A stretch of DNA of 64,000 bases from Paenibacillus sp. W2I17 (GTDB taxonomy: Bacteria > Bacillota > Bacilli > Paenibacillales > Paenibacillaceae), in contig NZ_JAUSXM010000001.1 of the NCBI RefSeq assembly GCF_030815985.1, positions 310,001-374,000 on the forward strand, read 5' to 3'. This document shows, piece after piece, positions 51,995-62,749 of this stretch. Every line of letters starts with the position of its first letter. Positions within the stretch are counted from its first letter, which is position 1. The notes under the pieces were generated by a model. The model searched no databases. It had not been told where the DNA came from and saw only the letters and a program-made list of their open reading frames with translations. The position numbers and the translations under genes were made by a program.

Positions 51995-52789
51995 ATGTCT
52001 ATGGATACAAGTATGAGCCGTAACAAAAAACTGGGTGAGTTCTTGAAATCGCGGAGAAGCCGCATTCAACCGGAACAAGTTGGATTGTCAGGATCTTATG
52101 GACAGCGAAGAAAACCCGGTCTACGGCGGGAAGAAGTAGCGGTATTGGCTGGTGTCAGTGCGACGTATTACACGTGGCTCGAACAGGGTAGGGAGTTGGC
52201 GGCTTCACGAGAAGTGATGCAGAGTATAGCGGATGCGCTCCGTTTAACCCTGGAAGAGAAGAGTCATCTATTTGACTTATGGGACCCTAATACGGAACAT
52301 GAATTCCTTGCTTCGTATTCGCAACTGGAGCCAGGGTGGCATAGTATTATTGGCCAGTTGACTCATCCTTCCTTTATTACCAATGAACGTTCTGAGGTAC
52401 TTGCCTGGAATGAAGCTGCAGATACGAACCTTTTCAACTTCTCGTCGATGAATGTGAATGATCGTTTAATGATGCGGATTTTATTTCTGGATACAGCGCT
52501 CAGGGAGCGTATGCACAACTGGGATGAATTCGCGCGGCACTCGGTAGCCGTATTCCGTACGTATTATGACAAGTATCCGAGTGATCCCGAATTTAGCAGA
52601 ATCGTGAAACAATTGAGCGACGAAAGTGTAGACCTGCACCAAGTTGAGTTAAAACAAGTCAATCGTGTCCTGCTTGAAACGACGGATCGGGCAGATGGCG
52701 TTGTGCATGCATATGATATCTTTTCCATGAATAATCTGAACAGCCAATCAGGCATTCATTGTTGTATTTACGTTCCTGTTGCCATATAG
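51995..52789 (+). CDS. XRE-family regulator with MmyB-like sensor domain
   Basis: 264 residues. The N-terminal HTH_31/XRE domain (PGLRREEVAVLAGVSATYYTWLEQGR) and the MmyB-like C-terminal domain (NERSEVLAWNEAADTNLFNF, MMRILFLDTALRERM, FRTYYDKYPSDPEF) identify it. MmyB-type domains bind fatty acid-like ligands in characterised members. The aldo/keto reductase gene follows, about 135 bases downstream on the same strand, with its own promoter likely; it may be the target. Confidence 0.88.
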   Translation: MSMDTSMSRNKKLGEFLKSRRSRIQPEQVGLSGSYGQRRKPGLRREEVAVLAGVSATYYTWLEQGRELAASREVMQSIADALRLTLEEKSHLFDLWDPNTEHEFLASYSQLEPGWHSIIGQLTHPSFITNERSEVLAWNEAADTNLFNFSSMNVNDRLMMRILFLDTALRERMHNWDEFARHSVAVFRTYYDKYPSDPEFSRIVKQLSDESVDLHQVELKQVNRVLLETTDRADGVVHAYDIFSMNNLNSQSGIHCCIYVPVAI

Positions 52790-52924
52790 AAAGTTAATCA
52801 AACTGGTAATTTCTTTACTAGCATAAACAGAGTGTGGTTGGGGTCTCGGGAGTGAAATAGAATGAACTCAAGTTCATACGTTTCTAGTTAACGTTTCTAT
52901 TTCAAGATGAAAAGAGGGAGCCTC

Positions 52925-53881
<957 letters not shown>

Positions 53882-54019
53882 TTCGTTTATACATGATTCT
53901 AAGAAACCTAATGTTCAGGATTAAAAACAATATATAACATGTGTCAACGGTATTATCTTTCTATTCTCCGGCATACAGTACAACAATGAGATGTATGCCC
54001 AAGGAGGAGAAATGATCGT

Positions 54020-54601
54020 ATGATAAATCCGATTTTACAAGCCCCGAATGTTCCGCTGGCAGCCGATTCCAATGCGGTTGTCAATTATCAGAGGGATTCA
54101 CGCAACTATGTAACCCAGTTGTTTGGAGAACAGCTGCCGACCATTGCAAATGGTTTCTTCAACGTGTACTTAAGCAAAGGAATCATTGTGCAGCCGCACT
54201 GGCACACCAATGTTACGGAGATGGTTGTGGTCATCACCGGTGAAGTTACAGCTTCAGTCTTCAATCCGTTTACGCGTGAACGATTGACATATCGTCTGAA
54301 ACCAGGTCAGGTTGTGGTATTTCCGAAAGGCTGGTTTCACTGGTTTGTCGCTGAGACAGATGATGTATATGTATTAACAATCTTTGATCAACCAACGCCT
54401 GATATTGTGTTTGGAGCGGATTTCTTGGCAGCTACACCGCCGGAGGTGGCTCACCGGGCGTACTGTTTGGATGAAGAGGCATATGCGAGAGCTGTTGCGT
54501 CTATTAAAAATGATGCGATTCTAGGCCCCCCAATAGGGTGTGATACACAGGTTTCTGATCAATCGACTTCACCTTCCAAGACGTCTGTGTCACCCTCCTA
54601 A
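54020..54601 (+). CDS. Cupin-domain protein (paralogue of 20749 gene)
   Basis: 193 residues. Cupin barrel with metal pattern VQPHWHTNVTEMVVVITGE and PGQVVVFPKGWFHWFV. FGADFLAATPPEVAHRAYCLDEE shows clear relationship with the cupin at 20749 (FGSDTLRLTPAKLLAYTYCLDEK). Instead of the NxQP repeat tail it ends in a Ser/Thr-rich tail (SDQSTSPSKTSVSPS). AAGGAGGAGAAATGATCGT upstream of ATG. Probably a spore- or stress-associated cupin; no enzymatic function is known. Confidence 0.85.
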   Translation: MINPILQAPNVPLAADSNAVVNYQRDSRNYVTQLFGEQLPTIANGFFNVYLSKGIIVQPHWHTNVTEMVVVITGEVTASVFNPFTRERLTYRLKPGQVVVFPKGWFHWFVAETDDVYVLTIFDQPTPDIVFGADFLAATPPEVAHRAYCLDEEAYARAVASIKNDAILGPPIGCDTQVSDQSTSPSKTSVSPS

Positions 54602-54647
54602 GCTGAAATCTTAATTCAAGATTTCCTTATTTATTGTCAAAGTACAC

Positions 54648-54684
54648 AGCCTGTAACTGGAGAATAACAGTTGCAGGTTTTTTT
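54648..54684 (+). terminator. Terminator after cupin gene
   Basis: CCTGTAACTG pairs with CAGTTGCAGG, followed by TTTTTT. Confidence 0.85.
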
Positions 54685-54793
54685 GATGTGCCGATGTAAT
54701 GATCGTATGATAAAAATTCAAAATGCCTGAGTCAGTGTGTTACGTTCTCTGTTAGTATAGTATGAACATCCAACAAAAACGGAGGACTCATAA

Positions 54794-55474
54794 ATGAACA
54801 TGTCAGAAATGGATACGCTTGAAACTGCAATGAGTTATGCACCTATTTTGATGTTTGACAGAGCCGAACCCTTTTATCCTGATTTTGTTGGCATTTCTGT
54901 GTTGCATCAATCTGGGCCTTCACTATCGTTCAGACGGGATATTAAGTTTCCGACCGAGGCAGTACAATACGTAATTGAATATGCAATCTGGTGGGATTAT
55001 GAGATTGGACATCTGTATGAAATGGAGCATGTATGGGTTTATGTGGGTCATGACGGAGAGGTAGTAGATTGTGAAGCCAGTTTTCATGGAAAGGTGCTCC
55101 GCGGATTGTTGAAGGGGCGGGTCAATGTGGTTGGACATCATGTATGTCTGTACTCGCAGCCTGGCAAACATGCTTTCTCACCACTTCCGGTTGTATTTGA
55201 GTTATTGCCAAACCTGTATAGTGCAGCGGGTGCCGAAGCTGGATGTGATGGGCTACTTGTGAATGAGTTGTTTCAAGATTATTTTGAAACGAATGAACAG
55301 ATCGATGCTCAGGTAGAGCGTTATCTGCAGACCAAAGCGTTTATACCTACCATGGAGTTCGAAGAATATTTACTAAAACCGGAGATGTTCATGACGTGGG
55401 ATAATCTGTTTGATATTATTCCGCACAGGATTAAGGACCGCTTAATTGAACTGGAGCAGTTATATAACACATAA
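54794..55474 (+). CDS. Hypothetical protein
   Basis: 226 residues, soluble, no signal peptide. N-terminal YAPILMFDRAEPFYPDFV and a central EHVWVYVGHDGEVVDCEASFHG region with His, Glu and Asp suggest a metal-binding site; similar openings occur in Vps62/NPP1-like proteins, but the relation is weak. Single gene with its own AACGGAGGACTC ribosome site. Confidence 0.7.
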   Translation: MNMSEMDTLETAMSYAPILMFDRAEPFYPDFVGISVLHQSGPSLSFRRDIKFPTEAVQYVIEYAIWWDYEIGHLYEMEHVWVYVGHDGEVVDCEASFHGKVLRGLLKGRVNVVGHHVCLYSQPGKHAFSPLPVVFELLPNLYSAAGAEAGCDGLLVNELFQDYFETNEQIDAQVERYLQTKAFIPTMEFEEYLLKPEMFMTWDNLFDIIPHRIKDRLIELEQLYNT

Positions 55475-56025
55475 GTAATTAGTTTTAAACGGGTTTTATG
55501 TTAATTTAAAGTATATTTTTTCGCTTCAAAACCAAACTTTGTTGATTCGGGTTTGGTTTTTTTTATGGGAAAATGGACTCAGTATGAGTAAGCATTTATT
55601 AGACTTAAGTCTTGAAATGTTGAGTGTGTACAGCAAAATACATAATTTTTACGCATGGAAAATGATATTTGTTAGACGTAAGAACTATACAACTTCTTAT
55701 GTAAATATAAGAAGATCATGTCACATGAAAATTTGTATGGAGAATGTATGTGTAAGTTAAAGCAGAATGTTGATTATACGTATATATGTAAGTAGAAAAA
55801 AGAAAATTAATAGGTAAAAAGTATAAATTATATTAAAAAGAAGATTCTTTATATCTGAAATAAAAATTCATAATAGTGCAAATTTATAGAAATAAAAATC
55901 TCCTATTCAGTTTTAATATATTTATGTCGAAATACATCGTAAGTTGTCTGGAGCGCGACCTAGAGAAAGGGTTTACCAAGCGTTATATACATAACTGGAC
56001 ACTACGATGCCTAGGAGGAGATTAC
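55475..56025. other. AT-rich intergenic region
   Basis: Contains a terminator at 55528-55564 (AAAACCAAAC/GTTTGGTTTT and T-run). The 73-codon frame at 55539 overlaps that terminator and is not a gene. The remainder carries the promoter of the chemotaxis operon; no clear sigma-D element (TAAA-N15-GCCGATAT) was found. Confidence 0.6.
55528..55564 (+). terminator. Terminator after 54794 gene
   Basis: AAAACCAAAC and GTTTGGTTTT arms with a 13-base loop and eight Ts. Confidence 0.88.
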
Positions 56026-57615
56026 ATGAAGTGGTTTGGGAATTTGAAAACAGCAACAAAGATTATCTCAGCGTTTTTAGTTGTGTCGATAATCCTTGCG
56101 GCGCTTGGCGTCTACTCTGTAGTAACATTGAGAAGTACGAATGAACGAATGCAAGAGATGTATAACAACAATCTAATCTCTGTAAAAGAATTATCCTCTG
56201 CTCAGATTGATTATCAAAGAATGCGTGTGAACGTGCGTGATTTAAGCTTCGAAACCGTCGAAACCGAAAAAACTCGGATCACGGAGAACATCGCTTCGAT
56301 CCGTCAGAGTGTGAATGATCGCCTGACCCTCTATCGTCCGCTTGCAACAACCCCTGAAGAAATAGAGTTACTCCGTAATTTTGATGCGGAATATCCAGGA
56401 TATTTAACAATGTTTGAACGAGCAACTAATCTGGCTGTCGCAGATGATCAAAGTGCCTTTAATACCTACCTTGAAATTGAGCTTAAACCACAAGGGGACA
56501 AAATTGTTGAGCTCCTTACCAATTTGATCGACCTTAATGAAAGTTTGGCTGAACAGGCGAATATACAATCTCAGGCTGCCTATTCACAAGCATTTAAAGT
56601 AACGATAATTCTTGTGGTTCTGTCCGTACTCTTCAGTATTTTCATTGGATATATCATCTCTCGCTCCATTTCGAGGCCACTCATGGCTATGCTGGGTATA
56701 GCTACGGAAGTTGCCAACGGAAATCTGACCCTTAAGTCAGACATCTCCAGCAAAGATGAAGTGGGTCAACTAGCCGCGGCACTGAATCGGATGGTCGATA
56801 ATCTGAAAGAGTTAATTAACAATATCGTGATGAACTCCCAAAGTGTTGCTGCTTCTTCAGAACAGATCTCAGCCAGCACACAGGAAATTGCGAGCACCAG
56901 TACGAGCCAATCCAGTGAGGCGGGAAATATCTCCGAATTGTTCAAGGAGCTTTCACTTGCCATCAACTCCGTCGCTGCAAGTGCGGAAGAAGCGGCTGAA
57001 CTGTCCAACGATACGGTGAAGGCTGCTCGTGAAGGTGGACATGTTGTACAGACTTCATTGGAAGGTATGCAAGCTGTTAATACAAAAATGACCAAGCTTG
57101 AAGATGATTCTCGTAAAATCGGTGACATCATTGAAGTGATTGACGATATCGCTGAGCAGACCAATTTGCTCGCGCTGAATGCTGCAATTGAAGCGGCACG
57201 TGCCGGAGAACAAGGACGAGGATTCGCCGTAGTAGCAGATGAAGTCCGGAAGCTTGCCGAACGAAGTGGCGAGGCGACCAAAGAAATTACAGCCATCATC
57301 AAAGCAATGCAGGAAAATACGAGACAAAGTGTGCAAGCCGTAGCAGCCAGTGTTGAGCAGTCTTCCATGACTGGACAGGCGTTTGATCAGATCATTGATA
57401 TGGTCAATAACTCTTCACAGAAAGTAAACGAAATTGCTGCTGCATGTGAAGAAGAAGCAGCCCAAGCCGCAGAGGTGATGAGCTCTGTTGAATCCATCTC
57501 GGCTTCCAGTGAGGAATCCGCAGCAGCGTCTGAAGAGACAGCGGCAACATGCCAGTCTCTGGCACATCTGGCGGAAGAACTGGCGAATTCGGCAGCTGCC
57601 TTCAAAACCCAATAA
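56026..57615 (+). CDS. Methyl-accepting chemotaxis protein
   Basis: 529 residues from ATG 56026 with AGGAGGAG six bases upstream; a longer frame from 55876 is not coding. Helix 1 at about residues 10-31, a four-helix-bundle ligand domain (4HB_MCP) to about 185, helix 2 ([20 protein letters not shown]), HAMP, then a long coiled coil with the conserved signalling tip [18 protein letters not shown] and [17 protein letters not shown]. First gene of a three-gene chemosensory operon. Confidence 0.95.
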   Translation: MKWFGNLKTATKIISAFLVVSIILAALGVYSVVTLRSTNERMQEMYNNNLISVKELSSAQIDYQRMRVNVRDLSFETVETEKTRITENIASIRQSVNDRLTLYRPLATTPEEIELLRNFDAEYPGYLTMFERATNLAVADDQSAFNTYLEIELKPQGDKIVELLTNLIDLNESLAEQANIQSQAAYSQAFKVTIILVVLSVLFSIFIGYIISRSISRPLMAMLGIATEVANGNLTLKSDISSKDEVGQLAAALNRMVDNLKELINNIVMNSQSVAASSEQISASTQEIASTSTSQSSEAGNISELFKELSLAINSVAASAEEAAELSNDTVKAAREGGHVVQTSLEGMQAVNTKMTKLEDDSRKIGDIIEVIDDIAEQTNLLALNAAIEAARAGEQGRGFAVVADEVRKLAERSGEATKEITAIIKAMQENTRQSVQAVAASVEQSSMTGQAFDQIIDMVNNSSQKVNEIAAACEEEAAQAAEVMSSVESISASSEESAAASEETAATCQSLAHLAEELANSAAAFKTQ

Positions 57616-57639
57616 ACCAATTGAATTGAGGGTGAATTG

Positions 57640-58065
57640 ATGTCTTCACTTCAGAAGGAACAATATATTGAACTGTCTGTAGGTGCAGAGACCTGCGCCA
57701 TTCGAATCGAAGAAATTCACGAAATTATTAAAATGCTCAGCATTACAGATATCCCATTCAGCCGCCCAGAGATCAAAGGGGTAGTTAATTTGCGTGGCAA
57801 GGTTGTATGTGTGATGAGTCTGCGGAACCTGCTGGGTATGCCGGATGAACCGGACACTAGAGCAACTCGAATTATCGTAGTTCGACATCAGGAAGAATAT
57901 ATTGGCTTGATCGTGGATCGTGTGAACAAGGTAACCACATATTCCGAAATACATCCGCCAACCGGCGGATATGGTCGTAACCGTGAAGGTTTATTCCATG
58001 GTGTGGGTCAACAGGAAGACAAGCTTGTGGGCATTTTGAAACTGGACGAAATATTGGGCGGTTAG
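57640..58065 (+). CDS. cheW: CheW-like adaptor protein
   Basis: 141 residues, one CheW domain: CAIRIEEIHEIIKML, then FSRPEIKGVVNLRGKVVCVM and QEDKLVGILKLDEILGG. Couples the receptor to CheA. Start ATG 57640 with GAGGGTGAATTG upstream (a TTG three bases earlier is possible). 24 bases after the MCP. Confidence 0.94.
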   Translation: MSSLQKEQYIELSVGAETCAIRIEEIHEIIKMLSITDIPFSRPEIKGVVNLRGKVVCVMSLRNLLGMPDEPDTRATRIIVVRHQEEYIGLIVDRVNKVTTYSEIHPPTGGYGRNREGLFHGVGQQEDKLVGILKLDEILGG

Positions 58066-58079
58066 GGAGGTATATACGA

Positions 58080-60095
58080 ATGATGGATTTGTCCGCCTAC
58101 CGTGACATCTTTATCGAAGAACTGAATGATCAACTGGAACGTATGGATCAGTCTTTACTGGCATTGGAGCTTTCGCCTTCTGTAGAACTGGTTCAGACGC
58201 TGTTTCGGGCAGCCCACACCATCAAGGGATCGGCATCCACAATGGATTTCCGTGAATTAAGCGACCTCACGCATGAAGTGGAGTATGCCCTTGAATGGGT
58301 CCGGGAGAAAAAACCTGAAATGACTTCGGAGCTGATTGATACGTTGTTCCGCTCTTTGGACGCCATGAAGGTGCTTCGTGATCAGTACATCCGTGGGGAA
58401 GCCTATGCAGACTTTCGAGCGGTAGTACAAGAAATAAAGGATTTAATTCAGACCCCGGCAGTAGTCGGGCAACTTAAAACACCTCAATTGCAACCAGCAG
58501 AGTCGATTATGGCACAGGTAGCTATTGTGTCAGGCAAGCAGTTATTGTCCATTCATGTTGTGCTGGAGCAGAAGTGCATGATGAAAGCGGCCAGATATCA
58601 TATTTTACGACAACGTATTGAGGACATCTGTGGTACGGTTGTCGCTACTTCGCTTATGGAGAGCCAACCGGGCGCGCAGAATGAAGATGATCATTATGGT
58701 CAGTTCATCATCATCGTAGCAACGTCGAAGGACCCACAGCAGCTTAAGGCAGAGCTGTCTTCAGACTCGGATATTCATATGCTGGAGATTGAACCATATC
58801 TGTTGGAATCCAATGAGGTTGCAGCGACTTCTGCACCACTTGAATTAATCTCTGAAACAGTGCAAACGAAACAAAACTTGCCTACCGTGAATACAACTGG
58901 CCCGGATGAGAAATTGAAAGCTGCTCAACCTACAGTTCGTGTGAGTGTTGAACGTCTGGACCATTTGATGAATTTGGTCGGTGAACTGTTAATTGATCAG
59001 ACATCCCTTGCAGATCTGAGTGGATCGGGTGCGCGTAAGGAGTCTTCAACACTCATCCGGAGCATTAGTGGTGTATCCGATCATATGGGCAGGGTGATTA
59101 AGGAACTCCAAGAAGGTGTAATGAAGACACGGATGTTACCCATTGATCAACTATTCAGTCGCTTCCCGAGATTGGTTCGTGACCTATCACAGAAGCTGGG
59201 TAAGGATCTGGAACTGGTTATTCAGGGTGGAGAGACTGAGCTTGACCGGATGATTATTGAAGAATTGAGTGACCCGCTGATCCATCTCATCCGCAACAGT
59301 GCTGACCATGGCATTGAAAGTGCAGAGGTTCGGGCGGAGAACGATAAGCCGTCCAAAGGACGTATTACATTAACTTCGTTTCATGAAGAAAATCATGTTG
59401 TCATTCGTTATTCGGATGATGGCAAAGGCATCGATGGTGAGAAGATCAAAGCTTCCGCCTTGGGCAAAGGTATCATTAGTGAGGAACAGGCTGCACGCCT
59501 AACAACACAGGAAGCTGTCCATCTTATATTTGAGCCCGGTTTCTCCACAGCTTCTTCAGTCAGTGAAGTATCGGGGCGCGGCGTTGGAATGGATATCGTG
59601 CGTAGCCAGATCGGGCGGCTTAACGGCATCATTGATATTGATACGGAGGTTGGTGTGGGCACCACGTTCACGATTCGTCTACCACTCACACTGGCGATTA
59701 TTAAAGGTCTGTTAGTCAAAGTATCGGGTCGTGTTCTGATCTTGCCGATGTATAATGTTGCTGAGATTGTTCGAATTTCACCTGAAGATATTCAGATGAT
59801 CCAGGGGCAACAAGCGATCCTGAATCATGGACGAATTGTACCTTTTCACCGACTGTGCGACAGGCTCAACTATCCACGAACGGACCGTAAATCCAAAATC
59901 ATTCCTTTGGTGATCGTGCGTTCCGTTGATAAAATTGCAGCATACGCAGTAGATGAGATTATAGGAAATCAGGAAGTCGTTATTAAGACGCTCGGTACGT
60001 ATCTGGGAGCGATGAACCATCTTTCTGGCGCAACGATTCTCGGTAATGGTAAGGTTGCCCTTATATTGGACGCGTCCTATTTGGTGAGTCTTTAA
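58080..60095 (+). CDS. cheA: Chemotaxis histidine kinase CheA
   Basis: 671 residues. P1 Hpt domain with the phosphorylated H46 in LFRAAHTIKGSASTMDF, a P2-like domain at about 155-245, the P3 dimer helix (VSVERLDHLMNLVGELLI), the P4 kinase with LIRNSADHGIES (N box), SDDGKGIDGEKIK (G1) and SGRGVGMDIVRSQIGRLNG, and a P5 CheW-like domain at the end. GGGAGG precedes the double ATG. No cheY, cheB, cheR or flagellar gene is adjacent, so it may feed a response regulator elsewhere. Confidence 0.95.
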   Translation: MMDLSAYRDIFIEELNDQLERMDQSLLALELSPSVELVQTLFRAAHTIKGSASTMDFRELSDLTHEVEYALEWVREKKPEMTSELIDTLFRSLDAMKVLRDQYIRGEAYADFRAVVQEIKDLIQTPAVVGQLKTPQLQPAESIMAQVAIVSGKQLLSIHVVLEQKCMMKAARYHILRQRIEDICGTVVATSLMESQPGAQNEDDHYGQFIIIVATSKDPQQLKAELSSDSDIHMLEIEPYLLESNEVAATSAPLELISETVQTKQNLPTVNTTGPDEKLKAAQPTVRVSVERLDHLMNLVGELLIDQTSLADLSGSGARKESSTLIRSISGVSDHMGRVIKELQEGVMKTRMLPIDQLFSRFPRLVRDLSQKLGKDLELVIQGGETELDRMIIEELSDPLIHLIRNSADHGIESAEVRAENDKPSKGRITLTSFHEENHVVIRYSDDGKGIDGEKIKASALGKGIISEEQAARLTTQEAVHLIFEPGFSTASSVSEVSGRGVGMDIVRSQIGRLNGIIDIDTEVGVGTTFTIRLPLTLAIIKGLLVKVSGRVLILPMYNVAEIVRISPEDIQMIQGQQAILNHGRIVPFHRLCDRLNYPRTDRKSKIIPLVIVRSVDKIAAYAVDEIIGNQEVVIKTLGTYLGAMNHLSGATILGNGKVALILDASYLVSL

Positions 60096-60126
60096 TCGTT
60101 AGATAAACACAAACATTATGCAGGCC

Positions 60127-60166
60127 AAAGAGCCTCATCATCCATAACTGGACGGTGGGGCTCTTT
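60127..60166. terminator. Bidirectional terminator after cheA
   Basis: AAAGAGCC pairs with GGCTCTTT with an inner imperfect stem; convergent with the LysR gene. Confidence 0.75.
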
Positions 60167-60192
60167 GTTGTACCTTTTGAGATTGTGACCAC

Positions 60193-61077
60193 TCAGGATT
60201 TGAAAATGAGATCCATAAACCGGTTGGCAGCCAGAGAAATCGGCATATTGCGTTTGGTCATAATCCCCACATGGGAAGGGGGGAGCGGGACATCCAGCTG
60301 AATTTCGAAGAGAGAACCTTCCTCCAGCTCTTTGGAGATGAACTCACGTGTGACATAGGAAATTCCCAGTCCTCGACGCGCAAACTCAATCAACAGATCA
60401 ACGCTACCAACCTCAATCTCAGGTTTCAACGTGTAATTATAGCTGTTAAACAACTCGGTTATAGCCATCCGAACACGGCTGTTCCGGGAGAAGAGGATCA
60501 GTTGATGCTCCAGAAGCATCTCAAGTGTCATGACTTTACCCTTCAACTGAGCATAACGTTCCCCAGCTACAAAACAGTCCTTCAACTGAATACTTTCCTT
60601 GACTTCTAGCTGTGGATCAACAATGGGCATCCGAACAACACCAAGATCGATCTTGCCTTCTTTCAGAAAGGTAATCACTTCCGGCGTGGTTCCATGACTC
60701 AGATGTAGCTTGATGTTAGGGTACAAGGTGTGGAATTCCTCTAGATACGCCAGCATGTAATGCTTGAACAGGGAGTCACTGCCACCAATCCGGAGTTCAC
60801 CATTGTCGAGATTCTTCAATGCGGCCATTTTTTCTTCCGCAAGTGAGATCAGAATCTGGGATTGTTCAATATAGGAGTATAGACTGGCACCTTCCTGTGT
60901 CAACGCTACACCCTTGGAATTTCGATAAAACAAGGTGAGACCAAAGCTCTCTTCCAATTGCTTAATGGCATGACTGACGCTGGGTTGAGTGATATACAGT
61001 GCTTTCGCAGCCTGTGTCAAACTTCCCGTTTTGGCGGCCCAATAAAAGACTTTATATAGTTCGTAATTTGTTGTCAT
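60193..61077 (-). CDS. LysR-family transcriptional regulator
   Basis: 294 residues. N-terminal HTH (GSLTQAAKALYITQPSVSHAIKQLE) and periplasmic-binding-like effector domain with LRIGGSDSLFKHYMLAYL and the C-terminal FARRGLGISYVTREF. Divergent from zwf with 112 bases between, the classical LysR arrangement, so zwf is the likely target. The effector cannot be read. Confidence 0.9.
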   Translation of the reverse strand: MTTNYELYKVFYWAAKTGSLTQAAKALYITQPSVSHAIKQLEESFGLTLFYRNSKGVALTQEGASLYSYIEQSQILISLAEEKMAALKNLDNGELRIGGSDSLFKHYMLAYLEEFHTLYPNIKLHLSHGTTPEVITFLKEGKIDLGVVRMPIVDPQLEVKESIQLKDCFVAGERYAQLKGKVMTLEMLLEHQLILFSRNSRVRMAITELFNSYNYTLKPEIEVGSVDLLIEFARRGLGISYVTREFISKELEEGSLFEIQLDVPLPPSHVGIMTKRNMPISLAANRFMDLIFKS

Positions 61078-61111
61078 AGATGTGGTCTATAGCTCCTGTG
61101 AAATATATTAA

Positions 61112-61139
61112 TTACTTGTATAGCTATAAAACGTATTAT
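61112..61139 (+). promoter_or_regulatory. Predicted zwf promoter with TATAGCTATA palindrome
   Basis: TTACTT (61112-61117), 16 bases, TATTAT (61134-61139). The palindrome TATAGCTATA (61119-61128) sits in the spacer and a related CTATAGCT at 61087-61094 lies near the LysR gene start. Two sites in helical phase would suit LysR binding. Confidence 0.45.
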
Positions 61140-61189
61140 AGTGTAACTACAACAAAGAAACCAGAGTTACTTGGAAGGAGAACGGTGAG

Positions 61190-62713
61190 ATGGAACCAAC
61201 TACCATTGTTTTATTTGGTGCTACTGGCGATTTAGCCAAAAGAAAAATATATCCTGCCTTATATAACTTATATCTTGAGCAGAAGCTTCCTGAAACCTTC
61301 TCATTGATTGGTCTGGGGCGTAGAGAGTGGTCTGATGAATTCTTTCAGGCACAAGTGGAAAAATCATTAAATGAATTTTCCAGACGCCAAGCTGATCCTG
61401 AAGTTGTGAAGTCATTTGTGAAAGCTTTCCGCTACAGTGTATTGAATATAAGCCATAAGGAAGATTATATAAAGCTGTTGGGATTAGTTGAACAAAGAGA
61501 AGCTGAGCTTGGCATTCCGTCCAATCGCTTGTTTTATCTCTCGGTTGGTCCGGAATTCTTCGAACCGATTGCCGAGAACATTCAAGAAAGTGGGCTGGGT
61601 TCCACAGAGGGCTGGAAACGTCTCGTCATCGAGAAGCCATTTGGTCACGATCTACAGTCCGCCAGAGACCTTAATCGCAAATTAAGCGAATCGTTCACGG
61701 AGGAAGAGATTTATCGGATTGACCACTATTTGGGCAAACCGATGGTACAGCGTCTGGAGACGTTGCATCAGAGTAACCCAATCATGAAGGCGTTATGGAA
61801 CAACCGTTACATCTCCAATGTGCAAATTACGGCGAATGAGACTGTAGGTGTCGAAGAACGTGCATCCTATTATGATCATGTTGGTGCAGTGCGAGACATG
61901 TTCCAGAATCATATGTTGCAATTGCTCATGATGATGGCGATTCAGCTTCCATACAACAGTACTTCCGAAAAAGTTGGATTGAAGAAAAAACACATTATGG
62001 AATCGATCCAGCCGTTACAAAAACAAACTGTGGGCGCAAACATCATCCGTGGACAGTATGCAGAAGGCAACATTCAAGGTAAACTGGTAAATGCTTATAC
62101 TGCTGAACCGGGTGTAGCCGAGAATACGATGAATGACACATTCATTGCTGCCAAATTGCAAATTGATGATTTCTTCTGGCGTGGTGTTCCGTTTTACATT
62201 CGCACGGGTAAAAGAATGAAGGAGAAATCAACACGTATCGTGATTGAATTCAAAGAACCTTCAGGACAGACAAATGTGCTGAAAAACAAGGGTTCCAAGC
62301 CAAACCTGCTCGTCATTGAGATGAGTCCGGATCAGAGCATGACATTGCAACTGAATGCAAGTGACCCTGAGAATAAAGGTGAATTCAAACCGGTTCACAT
62401 CGATCTTTCTCCGGATAAAGGTGACCTTGCGGAAGCTTACGAGAATCTGATTCGTGATGCTTTGCTGGGTGATCCAACATTCTTTGCCCACTGGGATGAA
62501 GTAGAATTGTCATGGGCATGGGTGCAGCCAATTCTGGATGCATTCCAGGAAAATCTGTTGCCACTTCACCTGTATCCTGCGGGTAGCTATGGACCGGCTG
62601 GATCAGATGTTATGCTTGAAGAAGAAGGTCACCACTGGTGGTTTGATGAGCCGGCGGATCAGGAGTCTGTAGTTACAAATAGCATACCCTTGGCGGTTAA
62701 TGCGAATCTCTAA
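61190..62713 (+). CDS. zwf: Glucose-6-phosphate 1-dehydrogenase Zwf
   Basis: 507 residues, the usual length. Rossmann start VLFGATGDLAKRKIYPALY, catalytic RIDHYLGKPMVQ with the active-site His, and FYIRTGKRM. Makes 6-phosphogluconolactone and NADPH. AAGGAGAACGGTGAG upstream of ATG. Followed by tal (36 bases) and gnd, forming a pentose phosphate cluster; no lactonase gene is seen between them. Confidence 0.97.
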   Translation: MEPTTIVLFGATGDLAKRKIYPALYNLYLEQKLPETFSLIGLGRREWSDEFFQAQVEKSLNEFSRRQADPEVVKSFVKAFRYSVLNISHKEDYIKLLGLVEQREAELGIPSNRLFYLSVGPEFFEPIAENIQESGLGSTEGWKRLVIEKPFGHDLQSARDLNRKLSESFTEEEIYRIDHYLGKPMVQRLETLHQSNPIMKALWNNRYISNVQITANETVGVEERASYYDHVGAVRDMFQNHMLQLLMMMAIQLPYNSTSEKVGLKKKHIMESIQPLQKQTVGANIIRGQYAEGNIQGKLVNAYTAEPGVAENTMNDTFIAAKLQIDDFFWRGVPFYIRTGKRMKEKSTRIVIEFKEPSGQTNVLKNKGSKPNLLVIEMSPDQSMTLQLNASDPENKGEFKPVHIDLSPDKGDLAEAYENLIRDALLGDPTFFAHWDEVELSWAWVQPILDAFQENLLPLHLYPAGSYGPAGSDVMLEEEGHHWWFDEPADQESVVTNSIPLAVNANL

Positions 62714-62749
62714 ACCAAAATAAAAAATATATCTGGAGGTAATTTAATC

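Noticed and set aside
55539..55760. 73-codon frame in the AT-rich gap before the MCP gene
   Set aside because: It begins inside the terminator hairpin, has no ribosome site and its translation looks random.
56766..57368. 200-codon minus-strand frame inside the MCP gene
   Set aside because: Antisense of the alanine/serine-rich signalling coiled coil; composition artefact.
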